Assembly (NCBI GenBank): GCA_002404795.1
Contig: DHKK01000085.1
Location: 1-14,749, forward strand
Direction: 5' to 3'
DNA: 14,749 bases
From: Clostridiales bacterium UBA4696
Lineage (GTDB): Bacteria > Bacillota > Clostridia > Oscillospirales > Oscillospiraceae
Translations under genes and position numbers: made by a program
Shown here: positions 6,004-14,732 of the stretch, one piece after another
How positions within the stretch are numbered: position 1 is the stretch's first letter
Layout of the letters: each line of letters begins with the position of its first letter
The notes under the pieces: model-generated
Database searches by the model: none
Told to the model about the DNA's origin: nothing
Seen by the model: only the letters and a program-made list of their open reading frames with translations

Positions 6004-8556
6004 ATGAGTCAGGAACCGAAAAACAGGGAAGAGGGCTTCATGTACAAGTTTGCCAGCTTCATCGTCGACAAACGGAATCTGATTTTTCTGATCGTTGCGA
6101 TCGGGCTGGTCTTCTCGGTCTTCTCCCGCAGCTGGGTGCAGGTGGAAAACCAGCTGTCCGCCTACCTGCCAAAGGACTCGGAGACCTACAAGGGCCTGCA
6201 CCTGATGGAGAACGAGTTCACCACCTTCGGCACGGCCAAGTTCATGCTGGTGAACATCTCGTATGACGAGGCGCAGGCCGTCTCGGAGCAGATCGCGGAT
6301 ATGGACGGCGTGCAAAGCGTGAGCTTTGACGACACCAGGGACCACTATACCAACGCCTCCGCCCTCTACGACATCACCTTCGACTATTCCGAGGACGACG
6401 ACCGCTGCGAGACCGTCATGAACGACATCGAATCTTCCCTCAGCGGCTACGACATGTACGTCTCCGCGACCTTCGGCGATACCGCGTCCAAGACGCTCGC
6501 GCAGGAGATCGGCGTCATTGTTATCATCGTGGCGATCGTCGTCGTGTCGGTGCTGGTTTTGACGTCGCAGACGTATGCCGAGGTGCCGGTGCTGCTGCTG
6601 ACGTTCATCGCGGCGGCAGTCCTGAACATGGGCTCGAACTTCCTGCTCGGGACGATCTCGTTCGTGTCCAACTCCGTCACGATCGTGCTGCAGCTGGCCC
6701 TGTCGGTCGACTACGCCATCATCCTCTGCAACCGCTATAAGGAGGAGCATGAAAAGCTTCCCATCCGCGAGGCGGTCATCGTCGCGCTCAGCAAGGCCGT
6801 GCCGGAGATCTGCGGCAGCAGCCTCACAACGATCGGCGGTCTGGTGGCCATGCTCTTTATGGAGTTCCGCCTGGGCTTTGACCTCGGCATTTGCCTGATC
6901 AAGTCCATCTTCTTCTCGCTCTTTGCCGTGTTCTTCCTCATGCCCGGCCTTCTCATGCTCTTCGGCAAGAAGATCGACGCCACGCGCCATAAGAACTTCG
7001 TCCCGAAGATCCCCTTTGTCGGCCGCTTCGCCTACGCGACGAAGAAGATCGTTCCGCCCATCTTCCTCGCAGTCATCATCGTGGCCATGCTCTTCGCCAA
7101 CAACTGCCCGTACGTCTACGGCTTCAGCTATCTGAAGACCACCAAGCAGTCCGCGCAGCAGGTCGCGGACAATCTGATCGATACCATGTTCGGCTCGAGC
7201 AATATGGTCGCCGTCGTGGTCCCGGCAGGGGACTACGCGTCGGAAAAGAAGCTCCTCGATGAGCTTGGGACCTATGACGAGGTCGACTCCACCCTCGGCC
7301 TTTCCAACGTGGAGGCCATGGGCGGCTATATGCTGACCGACGCGCTCACGCCGCGGCAGTTTTCCGAGCTGACGGATCTCGACTATGAAGTCGCGGAGCT
7401 CTTATACGCGGCCTATGCGGCCGACGGCGGCAACTACGGCAAGATCATCGGCGGTCTGCCCAAGTATTCCGTGCCGCTCATCGATATGTTCACCTTCCTC
7501 TACGGCGAGATGCAGGACGGCTATGTCTCGCTCGACGCCGATATGACCCAGACGCTCGAGGACGCCTATTCGCAGATCACGAACGCGAAAAAGCAGCTGC
7601 AGTCCGACGACTACAGCCGCATGCTCGTCTATCTGAACCTCCCCGTGGGCGGCGACGAGACCTACAACTTCCTCGACCAGATCCGCGCCGTCGCGCGCAG
7701 CTATTATCCGGACGGCGACGTGTACGTCGTGGGCGATTCCTCGTCCGAGCAGGACTTCAAGGCCTCGTTCGCGCGCGACAATGTCGTCGTGTCGGTCCTG
7801 TCCATCCTGATCGTGCTGGTCGTTCTGCTGTTCACGTTCAAATCGGCCGGTATCCCGGTGCTGCTGATCCTGGTCATCCAGGGCAGTATCTGGATCAACT
7901 ACGGCATCCCCACCATCACGAACAGCCCTCTGTTCTTCCTCAGCTATCTGGTCGTCTCGTCCATCCAGATGGGCGCGAACATCGACTACGCCATCGTCAC
8001 GACCAGCCGCTTCATGGAGTTCAAGGACAAAATGCCCAAAAAGGACGCCATCATCGAGACCATGAACCTCGCCTTCCCGACGATCATCACCTCGGGCCTC
8101 ATGATGGTCATCGCCGGCATCCTCATCGGCCAGATGACCTCCAACGCCGCCATCGCCGGTATCGGCGACAGCCTCGGGCGCGGCACCATCATCACCATCA
8201 TCATCGTCATGTTCATCCTGCCGCAGATCCTGCTGCTCGGCGAGAAGGTCATCGATAAGACCTCCTTCGACGTGCCCACGCCGGTCTCGCAGCGCCAGTC
8301 CTCCGGCCGCGTGCGCATCGACGGCATGGTCCGCGGCGAGATCCGCGGCCAGATCCACGGCATCGTCCACGCCTATGTCGACGGTGATGTGAACATCAGC
8401 CTGCTCTCCGGCCAGACCGAGCCGGACCCCGGCGAGGACACCGACCCGGCGCCTTCACCAGAGCCCGAGGCGGAGCCAAAGCCGGAGCCCGGCGAAGAAG
8501 CCGCCCCGCAGGACGAACAGCCGCAGGAAAAGGAGGCCGAAGCACATGAAGAATAA
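6004..8556 (+). CDS. MMPL/RND-family integral membrane transporter
   Basis: The 850-residue protein is an inner-membrane proton-driven exporter of the RND/MMPL type; family members move lipids or other hydrophobic molecules. AGGAG (5991-5995) precedes the ATG by 8 nt. Topology read by eye is 12 helices in two pseudo-repeats: TM1 (about 25-42), an outside domain (about 45-165), TM2-6 (168-322), TM7 (350-368), a second outside domain (370-590) and TM8-12 (593-748). The proton-relay Asp-Tyr pairs D236-Y237 (SVDYAIILCNRY) and D661-Y662 (NIDYAIVTTSRF) match the paired Asp-Tyr residues of mycobacterial MmpL3. The cytoplasmic tail is unusual: residues 768-800 show a short-strand VxG pattern like bactofilins, then 804-850 is Pro/Glu-rich. 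The gene overlaps the GLUG protein gene by 11 bp, which points to a joint function. The substrate is unknown. Confidence 0.93.
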   Translation: MSQEPKNREEGFMYKFASFIVDKRNLIFLIVAIGLVFSVFSRSWVQVENQLSAYLPKDSETYKGLHLMENEFTTFGTAKFMLVNISYDEAQAVSEQIADMDGVQSVSFDDTRDHYTNASALYDITFDYSEDDDRCETVMNDIESSLSGYDMYVSATFGDTASKTLAQEIGVIVIIVAIVVVSVLVLTSQTYAEVPVLLLTFIAAAVLNMGSNFLLGTISFVSNSVTIVLQLALSVDYAIILCNRYKEEHEKLPIREAVIVALSKAVPEICGSSLTTIGGLVAMLFMEFRLGFDLGICLIKSIFFSLFAVFFLMPGLLMLFGKKIDATRHKNFVPKIPFVGRFAYATKKIVPPIFLAVIIVAMLFANNCPYVYGFSYLKTTKQSAQQVADNLIDTMFGSSNMVAVVVPAGDYASEKKLLDELGTYDEVDSTLGLSNVEAMGGYMLTDALTPRQFSELTDLDYEVAELLYAAYAADGGNYGKIIGGLPKYSVPLIDMFTFLYGEMQDGYVSLDADMTQTLEDAYSQITNAKKQLQSDDYSRMLVYLNLPVGGDETYNFLDQIRAVARSYYPDGDVYVVGDSSSEQDFKASFARDNVVVSVLSILIVLVVLLFTFKSAGIPVLLILVIQGSIWINYGIPTITNSPLFFLSYLVVSSIQMGANIDYAIVTTSRFMEFKDKMPKKDAIIETMNLAFPTIITSGLMMVIAGILIGQMTSNAAIAGIGDSLGRGTIITIIIVMFILPQILLLGEKVIDKTSFDVPTPVSQRQSSGRVRIDGMVRGEIRGQIHGIVHAYVDGDVNISLLSGQTEPDPGEDTDPAPSPEPEAEPKPEPGEEAAPQDEQPQEKEAEAHEE
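8530..8536 (+). promoter_or_regulatory. Ribosome binding site of the GLUG protein inside the transporter gene
   Basis: AAGGAGG lies 9 nt before the ATG at 8546, within the last codons of the transporter. With the 11-bp overlap of the two genes it fixes the start and suggests coupled translation. Confidence 0.85.
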
Positions 8557-11500
8557 GCAGAAAGCCGCGCTGCGGCTGCTCGCGGCGCTCCTGGCGCTGA
8601 CGCTGCTCGCGCCGCTCGGCCTGACGGCCTCGGCAGCGGACGGCCCGGATACCATCTACATCGATTCCGCCAGCGATTTTGTGAGCTTTGCGAAAAGCTG
8701 CGCACTCGACACCTGGTCGGCCGGAAAAACGGTCATCCTGCGGGCGGATATCTCGCTGGCAGGGATGGACTACACGCCCGCGGCCGCCTTCGGCGGCACA
8801 TTTGACGGCGGCGGCCATACCATCTCCGACCTGAACCTCACCGGCAGCTACAGCCCCGCGGGCCTGTTTGCCGTCATCCTGTCCAGCGGCAGCGTGGAGG
8901 ATCTGAACGTGGCTGGTTCCGTGGCCGCGGCGGGCGACAAGATCGTCGCCGGCGGCATCGCGGGCGAAAACTACGGCCGCATCGTCTGCTGCAGCTTCAC
9001 CGGCATGGTGCAGGGCAGCGCGCAGATCGGCGGCATCGCGGGCGTCAACCGCGTCTCCGGGCAGATCATCAGCAGCACGTTTGACGGCAAGGTCCAGGCG
9101 ACGAACGCCACGGGCGGCATTGCGGGCCTGAACGCCGGCATCATCCGCCACTGCACGAATACCGGCAGCATCAACACCAATAACGTCGACGCGTCGCTGA
9201 GTCTCAGCGACATCCAGATCGACTCGACGCTCGACCTTGCCAACCTCACCACCTCGCAGACACTCCTCACCACGACCGAGACCGGCGGCATCGCCGGGAC
9301 CAACACCGGCCTGATCGCGGGCTGCAAAAATACCGGCACGGTCGGCTATGAGCACGTCGGCTATAACATCGGCGGTATCGCGGGCTCGACGAGCGGGTAT
9401 CTGCGCAGCAACACGAACGAGGGGACCATCCTCGGCCGCAAGGACGTCGGCGGCATCGCCGGCCAGGTCGAGCCGTACGTAGCCGTGACCGTGTCCGAAA
9501 GCACGAAGGACCAGCTGCAGACGCAGCTGCAGGACCTCAAGACCCTGACCGATCAGGCGACCGCGGACGCGGGCGGCGCAGCCAGCAGCCTCGGCTCGCA
9601 GCTGGCCGGGATGGGCACATATCTCGACGGCGCAGCCAACGCAGCAAACAACCTCCGCGCCACCGCCACCATCGACGCCGGTGCATTGGCCGGCGGCAGC
9701 GTGACCGGCGGGGCCGACCTCACCGTGGGCGACGCCTCCGCTGGCATCGGGGCCGCCATCGGTGCCGGGAAGGACGCGGACCTCACCATCGACACGCACC
9801 CGCTGGAGATCGGCAGCAGCACGTCCGCCGGGATCGGCGCGGGCGTGGGCGGCTTTGTCGACCCTTCGGATCTTTCTCTCTCCGGCGGCACGGACGGCAG
9901 CGGCGCACTCAGCGCCTCGCTGCAGATGAACGCCGACGCCTCCATGCCGGAGCTGGCCTCCGCCCTGAGCGGCATGGGCGCGCAGCTGCGCGCCATCGGC
10001 TCGCAGACCGCGAACCTCTCTGCGACGCTGCAGAACGACGTGCAGGCCATCAGCGATAAGCTCGGTGAGATCAACGACACCGTCTTTTCCGCCATGGACG
10101 AGCTGGAAAACCGCGACCTCGTCACCGACGGCTCGCAGACCGACCCGGACAGCATCACCCTCGGCGCGGTGCGCGCGTGCGAGAATACCGGCACGGTGCA
10201 GGCCGACCGCAACGTCGGCGGCATCGCAGGCGCGATGGGGCTGGAATACAGCGTCGACCCGGAAAGCGACGTGAGCCAGAGCCTGTCGACTGCGGAGCGC
10301 AAGCAGTACGAGCTGCGTGCGCTGCTGCAGGATTGCGTCTCGACCGGCACTGTCACGGCCAAGAAGGACTGCGCGGCCGCCATCTGCGGCCGGATGGACC
10401 TCGGCCTGATCGAAGGCTGCGAGGCCTACGGCAGCGTGGAGAGCCAGAGCGGCGACTACGTCGGCGGCGTGGCCGGCATCTGCAGCGCTGCCATCGAGAA
10501 TTGCTATGCAAAATGTGAGCTGTCGGGCGGTCGATACCTCGGCGGCATCGTCGGCAGCGGCGTAACGGACAGCATCACGGGCGGCGGCAGCACCGTCTCC
10601 GGCTGCACCGCGCTCGTCCGCACCGGCACGTATGAGCAGTACGCCGGTGCGATCGCGGGCAGCGACGCGGGCGCGTTTGCGCAGAACCGCTTCGTCTCCG
10701 ACGCGCTCGCGGGCCTGAACGGCAGGAGCGTCGCCGGTGAGGCAGAGCCCATCGCCTACCGGACGCTCGCAGAAGACGAGAACCTCCCCGACGCCTTCCG
10801 GACGTTCACTGTCCGGTTCGTCGCGGACGAAACGGTCCTCAAGACGGTCGAGGTCAGCTACGGCGAGTCGCTGGACGAAAGCGCCTACCCAGACATCCCA
10901 GCCGTGGACGGCCAGTACGGCGTGTGGGATCCCCCCACGCTCAATTCCGTCACCTTTGACACCACCGTCACGGCGGAATACCATACCTGTGTCGACGCCC
11001 TGCCGAGCGACGCGCAGCGGGACGACGGCCGCCCGATCTTCCTGGCCGAGGGCGCCTTCTCCGATACCGACCGGCTGCAGGCGCAGCCGCAGGCCATCAC
11101 CCCCACCGCCTTCGGGGAGATCTCCGCCAGCGTTCCGGAGGCCATCCGGAAGTATTTCCAGAACATCTCGGACGGCCACGCGCCTGCGGCGCATGTGGCA
11201 AAGTCCGTCATCGAGCAGTGGCAGCTGCGGCTGCCGGAGGATGGGGCCGACACGCACACCATCCGCTTCCGCGTCCCCGACGGGCAGAAGGACACGCCGG
11301 ATATCTACCTCATGAACGCCAACGGCGTCTGGCAGAGGGCAAAAACGACTAAGATCGGCAGCTATCTGAGCTTCGAGGCATCGGGCCAGACCGTGCAGAT
11401 GGCGGCACTTTCCACCTTCCCCGTCTGGTGGGTGTGGATCGTGCTGGCCGGGCTCGCGGCGCTGCTGGTGCTGCTCATCATCCACCTGATCCATAAGCTC

Positions 11501-12961
11501 AGCAAGGCCCGCCGCCGCCAGATGCAGGCCCTGCGCAAGGCCATGCAGGACGAGCAGAACGCGAATGAAGCTGCCATCGGCGGGCTCGAAGCCGACGCGC
11601 AGCCCGCACCGCTCACGCCCGAGCAGGCGAAGAAGCGGAAGAACAGGCGCCGCGTCTGGCTGATCGTGCTGCTGGTGCTCGCCGCCGCGCTGACGGCCGG
11701 CGTGCTGATCTACCGGGCAAACCTCAAAAGCAGCGTCGATGCCCTGCTGCTGCTCAAAAATCTCTCGGCCCGCAAGGAGCTGGACATGGACGCCTCCGTG
11801 CAGATGGGCCTCGGCGACGAGACGCTGCAGACCGACGCGCACCTGTTCCGCACCCAGGCGGACGGCAAAACGATCCTCTGCATCGAGGAAAACGGCGTGC
11901 AGCTGTATTATTACGACGGCTCGATCTATCTGGAAAACGGCAGTGCCTACCGCACGAGCGGCCTGTTCCCGGATTATTCCACGCTCGGCGAGCATCTGCT
12001 CGAACTCTATAACGCCACGGACGTGACCTACGCCCGCGAAAGCGGCGAGGAGGTCTATTCCGTGACCGCCTACGGCCAGGACGCCGAGCAGGCGCTCTCT
12101 CTGCTGACGCCGACGATCGCGGACTCCCTTTCCGCCGTCGACAGCATCGACCTCTGCATGCACGTGCAGGACGGCGAGATCTGCTCGATCGAAGCCTCCG
12201 GCAGCTGCGAGGCGCAGGACGCGGGCGGCGTGACCCAGCCGATGAACGTCTGGGCGGAGCTCACGATCCAGCCCGACGTCCAGACCCCGCACAGCGTCCC
12301 CCAGGCCGTCACAGACGCCATGGCGGGCGGCGGCTATCAGGGCAAGCTCGAGCTGACCGAGGACCTGCTGCGCGTGATCTCCGCCGTGTCGGAGCTCGGC
12401 AAGCGCGACCCGCTGGCCGCCCGCGTCGGCCTCACCGCCAACTGCGGCCCGGTGATCTTCAATACCTCGCTCGACTACTTCCGCACCACCGAGAATGGCC
12501 GCAGCGTCAGCGGCATCCGCGCAGGCAGTGTGGAGCTCTGGTTCGCAGGGGAGAAGGTCCTGACGAAGGACGGCAAGACGGCCTCGGCCAGCGAACAGGC
12601 GCTCACCAAGTGCGCTGATCTGCTCGACATCGCCTACCGCGCCTGCCTCGAGGGCGGCGTGACGAGCACGCAGACGGAAAACGGCTATACCTACACGCTC
12701 ACCCTCAGCGCCGACCGGACGCGCCAGGCCGCCTGTGCCATCGCACCGGACGCGGAGAAGCTGAACGTGACGTATCAGCCCGGCACGATCAGCCTCGACG
12801 TGCAGGACGGCAAGATCACGGCCCTGCGCGTGGAGCTCGGCGGCAGTGTGCAGGTCGCGGCCGTGGATACCCAGGCCTCCCTCGCGGCCCAGTTCACCTT
12901 CCGCAGCGATCTGACCGCGGACGACGTCCGCATCCCCGCCGCAGCGCTGGAAAAGCTGTAA
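8546..12961 (+). CDS. Secreted, membrane-anchored GLUG-repeat protein, partner of the MMPL transporter
   Basis: The 1471-residue envelope protein has unknown function; its architecture is clear. A signal peptide (1-30, cleavage near ASA/AD) leads to a right-handed beta-helix starting at FGGTFDGGGHTISDLNLTG (82-100). GLUG turns (GGIAG or GGVAG) sit at 136, 162, 190, 247, 276 and 302. Residues 309-544 interrupt the helix with helix (317-372), Gly/Ala-rich strand (373-461) and helix (about 466-522). GLUG turns resume at 558, 640 and 666. An InlB B-repeat/Flg_new-like beta-grasp domain follows (754-812), then a beta-rich juxtamembrane part. TM1 (960-984) and TM2 (1037-1058) flank a basic inside loop, so both large parts lie outside. 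Residues about 1064-1471 look like a tandem duplication of one domain. Translational coupling to the MMPL transporter suggests that it scaffolds or receives the exported substrate. No LPXTG or catalytic motif is visible. Confidence 0.9.
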   Translation: MKNKQKAALRLLAALLALTLLAPLGLTASAADGPDTIYIDSASDFVSFAKSCALDTWSAGKTVILRADISLAGMDYTPAAAFGGTFDGGGHTISDLNLTGSYSPAGLFAVILSSGSVEDLNVAGSVAAAGDKIVAGGIAGENYGRIVCCSFTGMVQGSAQIGGIAGVNRVSGQIISSTFDGKVQATNATGGIAGLNAGIIRHCTNTGSINTNNVDASLSLSDIQIDSTLDLANLTTSQTLLTTTETGGIAGTNTGLIAGCKNTGTVGYEHVGYNIGGIAGSTSGYLRSNTNEGTILGRKDVGGIAGQVEPYVAVTVSESTKDQLQTQLQDLKTLTDQATADAGGAASSLGSQLAGMGTYLDGAANAANNLRATATIDAGALAGGSVTGGADLTVGDASAGIGAAIGAGKDADLTIDTHPLEIGSSTSAGIGAGVGGFVDPSDLSLSGGTDGSGALSASLQMNADASMPELASALSGMGAQLRAIGSQTANLSATLQNDVQAISDKLGEINDTVFSAMDELENRDLVTDGSQTDPDSITLGAVRACENTGTVQADRNVGGIAGAMGLEYSVDPESDVSQSLSTAERKQYELRALLQDCVSTGTVTAKKDCAAAICGRMDLGLIEGCEAYGSVESQSGDYVGGVAGICSAAIENCYAKCELSGGRYLGGIVGSGVTDSITGGGSTVSGCTALVRTGTYEQYAGAIAGSDAGAFAQNRFVSDALAGLNGRSVAGEAEPIAYRTLAEDENLPDAFRTFTVRFVADETVLKTVEVSYGESLDESAYPDIPAVDGQYGVWDPPTLNSVTFDTTVTAEYHTCVDALPSDAQRDDGRPIFLAEGAFSDTDRLQAQPQAITPTAFGEISASVPEAIRKYFQNISDGHAPAAHVAKSVIEQWQLRLPEDGADTHTIRFRVPDGQKDTPDIYLMNANGVWQRAKTTKIGSYLSFEASGQTVQMAALSTFPVWWVWIVLAGLAALLVLLIIHLIHKLSKARRRQMQALRKAMQDEQNANEAAIGGLEADAQPAPLTPEQAKKRKNRRRVWLIVLLVLAAALTAGVLIYRANLKSSVDALLLLKNLSARKELDMDASVQMGLGDETLQTDAHLFRTQADGKTILCIEENGVQLYYYDGSIYLENGSAYRTSGLFPDYSTLGEHLLELYNATDVTYARESGEEVYSVTAYGQDAEQALSLLTPTIADSLSAVDSIDLCMHVQDGEICSIEASGSCEAQDAGGVTQPMNVWAELTIQPDVQTPHSVPQAVTDAMAGGGYQGKLELTEDLLRVISAVSELGKRDPLAARVGLTANCGPVIFNTSLDYFRTTENGRSVSGIRAGSVELWFAGEKVLTKDGKTASASEQALTKCADLLDIAYRACLEGGVTSTQTENGYTYTLTLSADRTRQAACAIAPDAEKLNVTYQPGTISLDVQDGKITALRVELGGSVQVAAVDTQASLAAQFTFRSDLTADDVRIPAAALEKL

Positions 12962-12969
12962 AAATGCAG

Positions 12970-13010
12970 AAAACGCCCGGTATGCAAAGCATACCGGGCG
13001 TTTTGCGATT
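12970..13010. terminator. Shared bidirectional terminator between convergent genes
   Basis: A perfect 16-bp stem (AAAACGCCCGGTATGC, 12970-12985, pairing with 12989-13004) has a 3-nt AAA loop. The arms end in TTTT on the plus strand and in TTTT on the minus strand, so one hairpin can stop both the GLUG operon and the hydrolase transcript. It fits between stop codons only 47 bp apart. Confidence 0.88.
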
Positions 13011-14601
13011 ATTTTTCCCAGCGGTCGATGAGCGCCTGGATCTGTGCGGTGAAGCGGGTAAGATCCCGGTTCGGACGCTCCCTGCACCCCTGCGCGACGA
13101 GCAGCAGCCGCTGCGCCGCGGCGATGAGCGCGTCGAAGACGCTCTTCTTGCGCGCCGCGCCCTTTTTGGCGATGGGCCGGCCGGCAGGGAAGGCGGTGAG
13201 CTTCCCGGCCGCCAGATCGAACTGCGCGCCCGAGAACGGCGCGATGGCGACATAGCCCTTCTGCTGCAGCAGCGCCTGGAAGGCCTCACAGGCCTCCGTG
13301 TCGCCGTGGTTGATGAAGACGACCTCGGGTTTCCGCTCGAACGCCTCGACCCAGTTCAGCAGTCCCTTCTGGTCGGCGTGGCCGCTCGTGCCGTGCAGCA
13401 CGGCGATCTCGGCGTTCACGGCGATATCCTCGCCGAACAGCCGGACCTCCTTCACCCCGTCGAGCAGCGCTCGGCCGAGCGTCCCCTTCGACTGGTAGCC
13501 CGCGATGAGGATGATGTTCTCCGCCATCCACAGATTGTGCTTCAGATGGTGCCGGATGCGGCCCGCGTCGCACATGCCGCTGGCGGACAGGATGACCTTG
13601 GGCCGGGGATCGCTGTTGATGGCCTTGGAATCCTCCGCCGTGAGCGCAAGCTGCAGCCCCGGGCACCAGATGGGGTTCTGGCCGCTTTTCAGGACCTCCT
13701 GCGTCTCCGGGTCAAAGCAGTCGGTATCGCACTGCAGAAAGACGCTCGTGGCCTCCTCGGCCAGCGGGCTGTCGAGGTAGACGGGGAATCCGTCGTGGCC
13801 GTGCACGAGTTTCTTCTGCTTGATCTCGCGCAGCAGGTACAAAAGCTCCTGAGTCCGCCCCACGGCGAAGGCCGGGATGATGACGCTGCCGCCGCGGTCA
13901 AAGGCCCGCTGCAGCACGTCGGTCAGTTCGGCGCGTACGTCCTTGGGCTTGTCGTGCAGACGGTTGCCGTAGGTGGATTCCACCACGAGATAATCCGTCT
14001 CTGCGACCGGCTGCGGATCGTTCAAAAGAGGCTGGTCGATGTTGCCCACGTCGCCGGAGAAGACGATCTTCTTTTCTATGCCATCCTCACGCAGCCAGAA
14101 CTCGATGCAGGCCGAGCCCAGCAGATGCCCGATGTCGGAAAACCGGACGCGCATCCCCTCCGCGATCGGCACGATCTGGCCGTACCGGCAGGGGCGGAAG
14201 AGCGAGGCCGCGCCCTTCGCGTCGTCCACCGTGTACAGCGGCGCGACCGGCGGCTCGCCCGCGCGCTCGGCTTTGCGCGTTTTCCAGGCGGCTTCAGATT
14301 CCTGGATGTTGGCCGAGTCGCGCAGCATGACGTCCGCCAGCGCGCAGGTCGCGGGCGTGGCGTAGATCCTGCCCCGGAAGCCATCCTTGTACAGCTGCGG
14401 CAGCAGCCCTGCGTGGTCGATGTGCGCGTGCGTCAGAAAGACGGCGGCGACGTCCTTCGCAGCCACGGGCAGGGGAATGTTCTCATAGACGTCCACACCC
14501 TGCTCCATGCCGCGGTCGATCAGGTAGCTCTCGCCGCCCAATTCCAGCAGCGTGCAGCTGCCGGTGACCTCGTGCGCCGCGCCGACAAATGTGATCTTCA
14601 T
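13009..14601 (-). CDS. Beta-CASP metallo-beta-lactamase-fold RNA hydrolase
   Basis: The 530-residue protein is probably a Zn-dependent cytoplasmic ribonuclease of the RNA-specificity MBL group. The start at 14601 is chosen because AAGGAGG precedes it by 7 nt; the in-frame ATG at 14634 lies inside the promoter -10 region. Zn motif HAHIDH (58-63) is followed by H159 (GHLLGSA) and D184 (FSGDVGN). Beta-CASP motifs are VVESTYG (207-212, acidic E209), ASGMCDAGRIRHH (340-352) and GTSGHAD (H408). H432 in INHGD is the last ligand. A basic C-terminal extension (about 455-530) is less conserved. The full motif set indicates a hydrolase/nuclease rather than a lactamase. It may act in mRNA decay or processing; whether it is endo- or exonucleolytic cannot be told. 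It is a single-gene unit with its own promoter. Confidence 0.92.
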   Translation of the reverse strand: MKITFVGAAHEVTGSCTLLELGGESYLIDRGMEQGVDVYENIPLPVAAKDVAAVFLTHAHIDHAGLLPQLYKDGFRGRIYATPATCALADVMLRDSANIQESEAAWKTRKAERAGEPPVAPLYTVDDAKGAASLFRPCRYGQIVPIAEGMRVRFSDIGHLLGSACIEFWLREDGIEKKIVFSGDVGNIDQPLLNDPQPVAETDYLVVESTYGNRLHDKPKDVRAELTDVLQRAFDRGGSVIIPAFAVGRTQELLYLLREIKQKKLVHGHDGFPVYLDSPLAEEATSVFLQCDTDCFDPETQEVLKSGQNPIWCPGLQLALTAEDSKAINSDPRPKVILSASGMCDAGRIRHHLKHNLWMAENIILIAGYQSKGTLGRALLDGVKEVRLFGEDIAVNAEIAVLHGTSGHADQKGLLNWVEAFERKPEVVFINHGDTEACEAFQALLQQKGYVAIAPFSGAQFDLAAGKLTAFPAGRPIAKKGAARKKSVFDALIAAAQRLLLVAQGCRERPNRDLTRFTAQIQALIDRWEK

Positions 14602-14622
14602 AGCGGTCCCTCCTTTTTTATC

Positions 14623-14650
14623 AGTATAGCACAAACTGCCGGAAGTGCAA
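14623..14650 (-). promoter_or_regulatory. Promoter of the beta-CASP hydrolase gene
   Basis: On the minus strand, TTGCAC (14645-14650), a 16-bp spacer and TATACT (14623-14628) carry a TGC extension just before the -10. The -10 ends 22 bp before the ATG at 14601, so the leader is short. This placement argues against the upstream in-frame ATG at 14634. Confidence 0.7.
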
Positions 14651-14703
14651 ATACGGCGCGCCGCCCCGCCCGAAAAAATATTCCGCGTTTTTTCAAAAAG
14701 TTC

Positions 14704-14732
14704 TTGACTTTTTGGCGCTCTTCGTCTATAAT
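14704..14732 (+). promoter_or_regulatory. Near-consensus sigma-A promoter facing right, gene outside window
   Basis: TTGACT (14704-14709, 5 of 6), a 17-bp spacer and TATAAT (14727-14732, 6 of 6) form the strongest promoter seen here. The gene it drives begins beyond the right edge. It is divergent from the hydrolase promoter about 55 bp away. Confidence 0.85.

Noticed and set aside
8396..13087. A 1563-codon open frame on the minus strand opposite the GLUG gene
   Set aside because: It has no ribosome binding site, runs through the terminator and into two other genes, and encodes a low-complexity Arg/Ala/Gly/His-rich product. It is an antisense shadow caused by strong GC third-position bias.
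14602..14634. Upstream in-frame ATG for the beta-CASP hydrolase
   Set aside because: It lies just upstream of the -10 box of the likely promoter, whereas 14601 has AAGGAGG at 7 nt and begins with the conserved MKITFVGAAHEVTGS.
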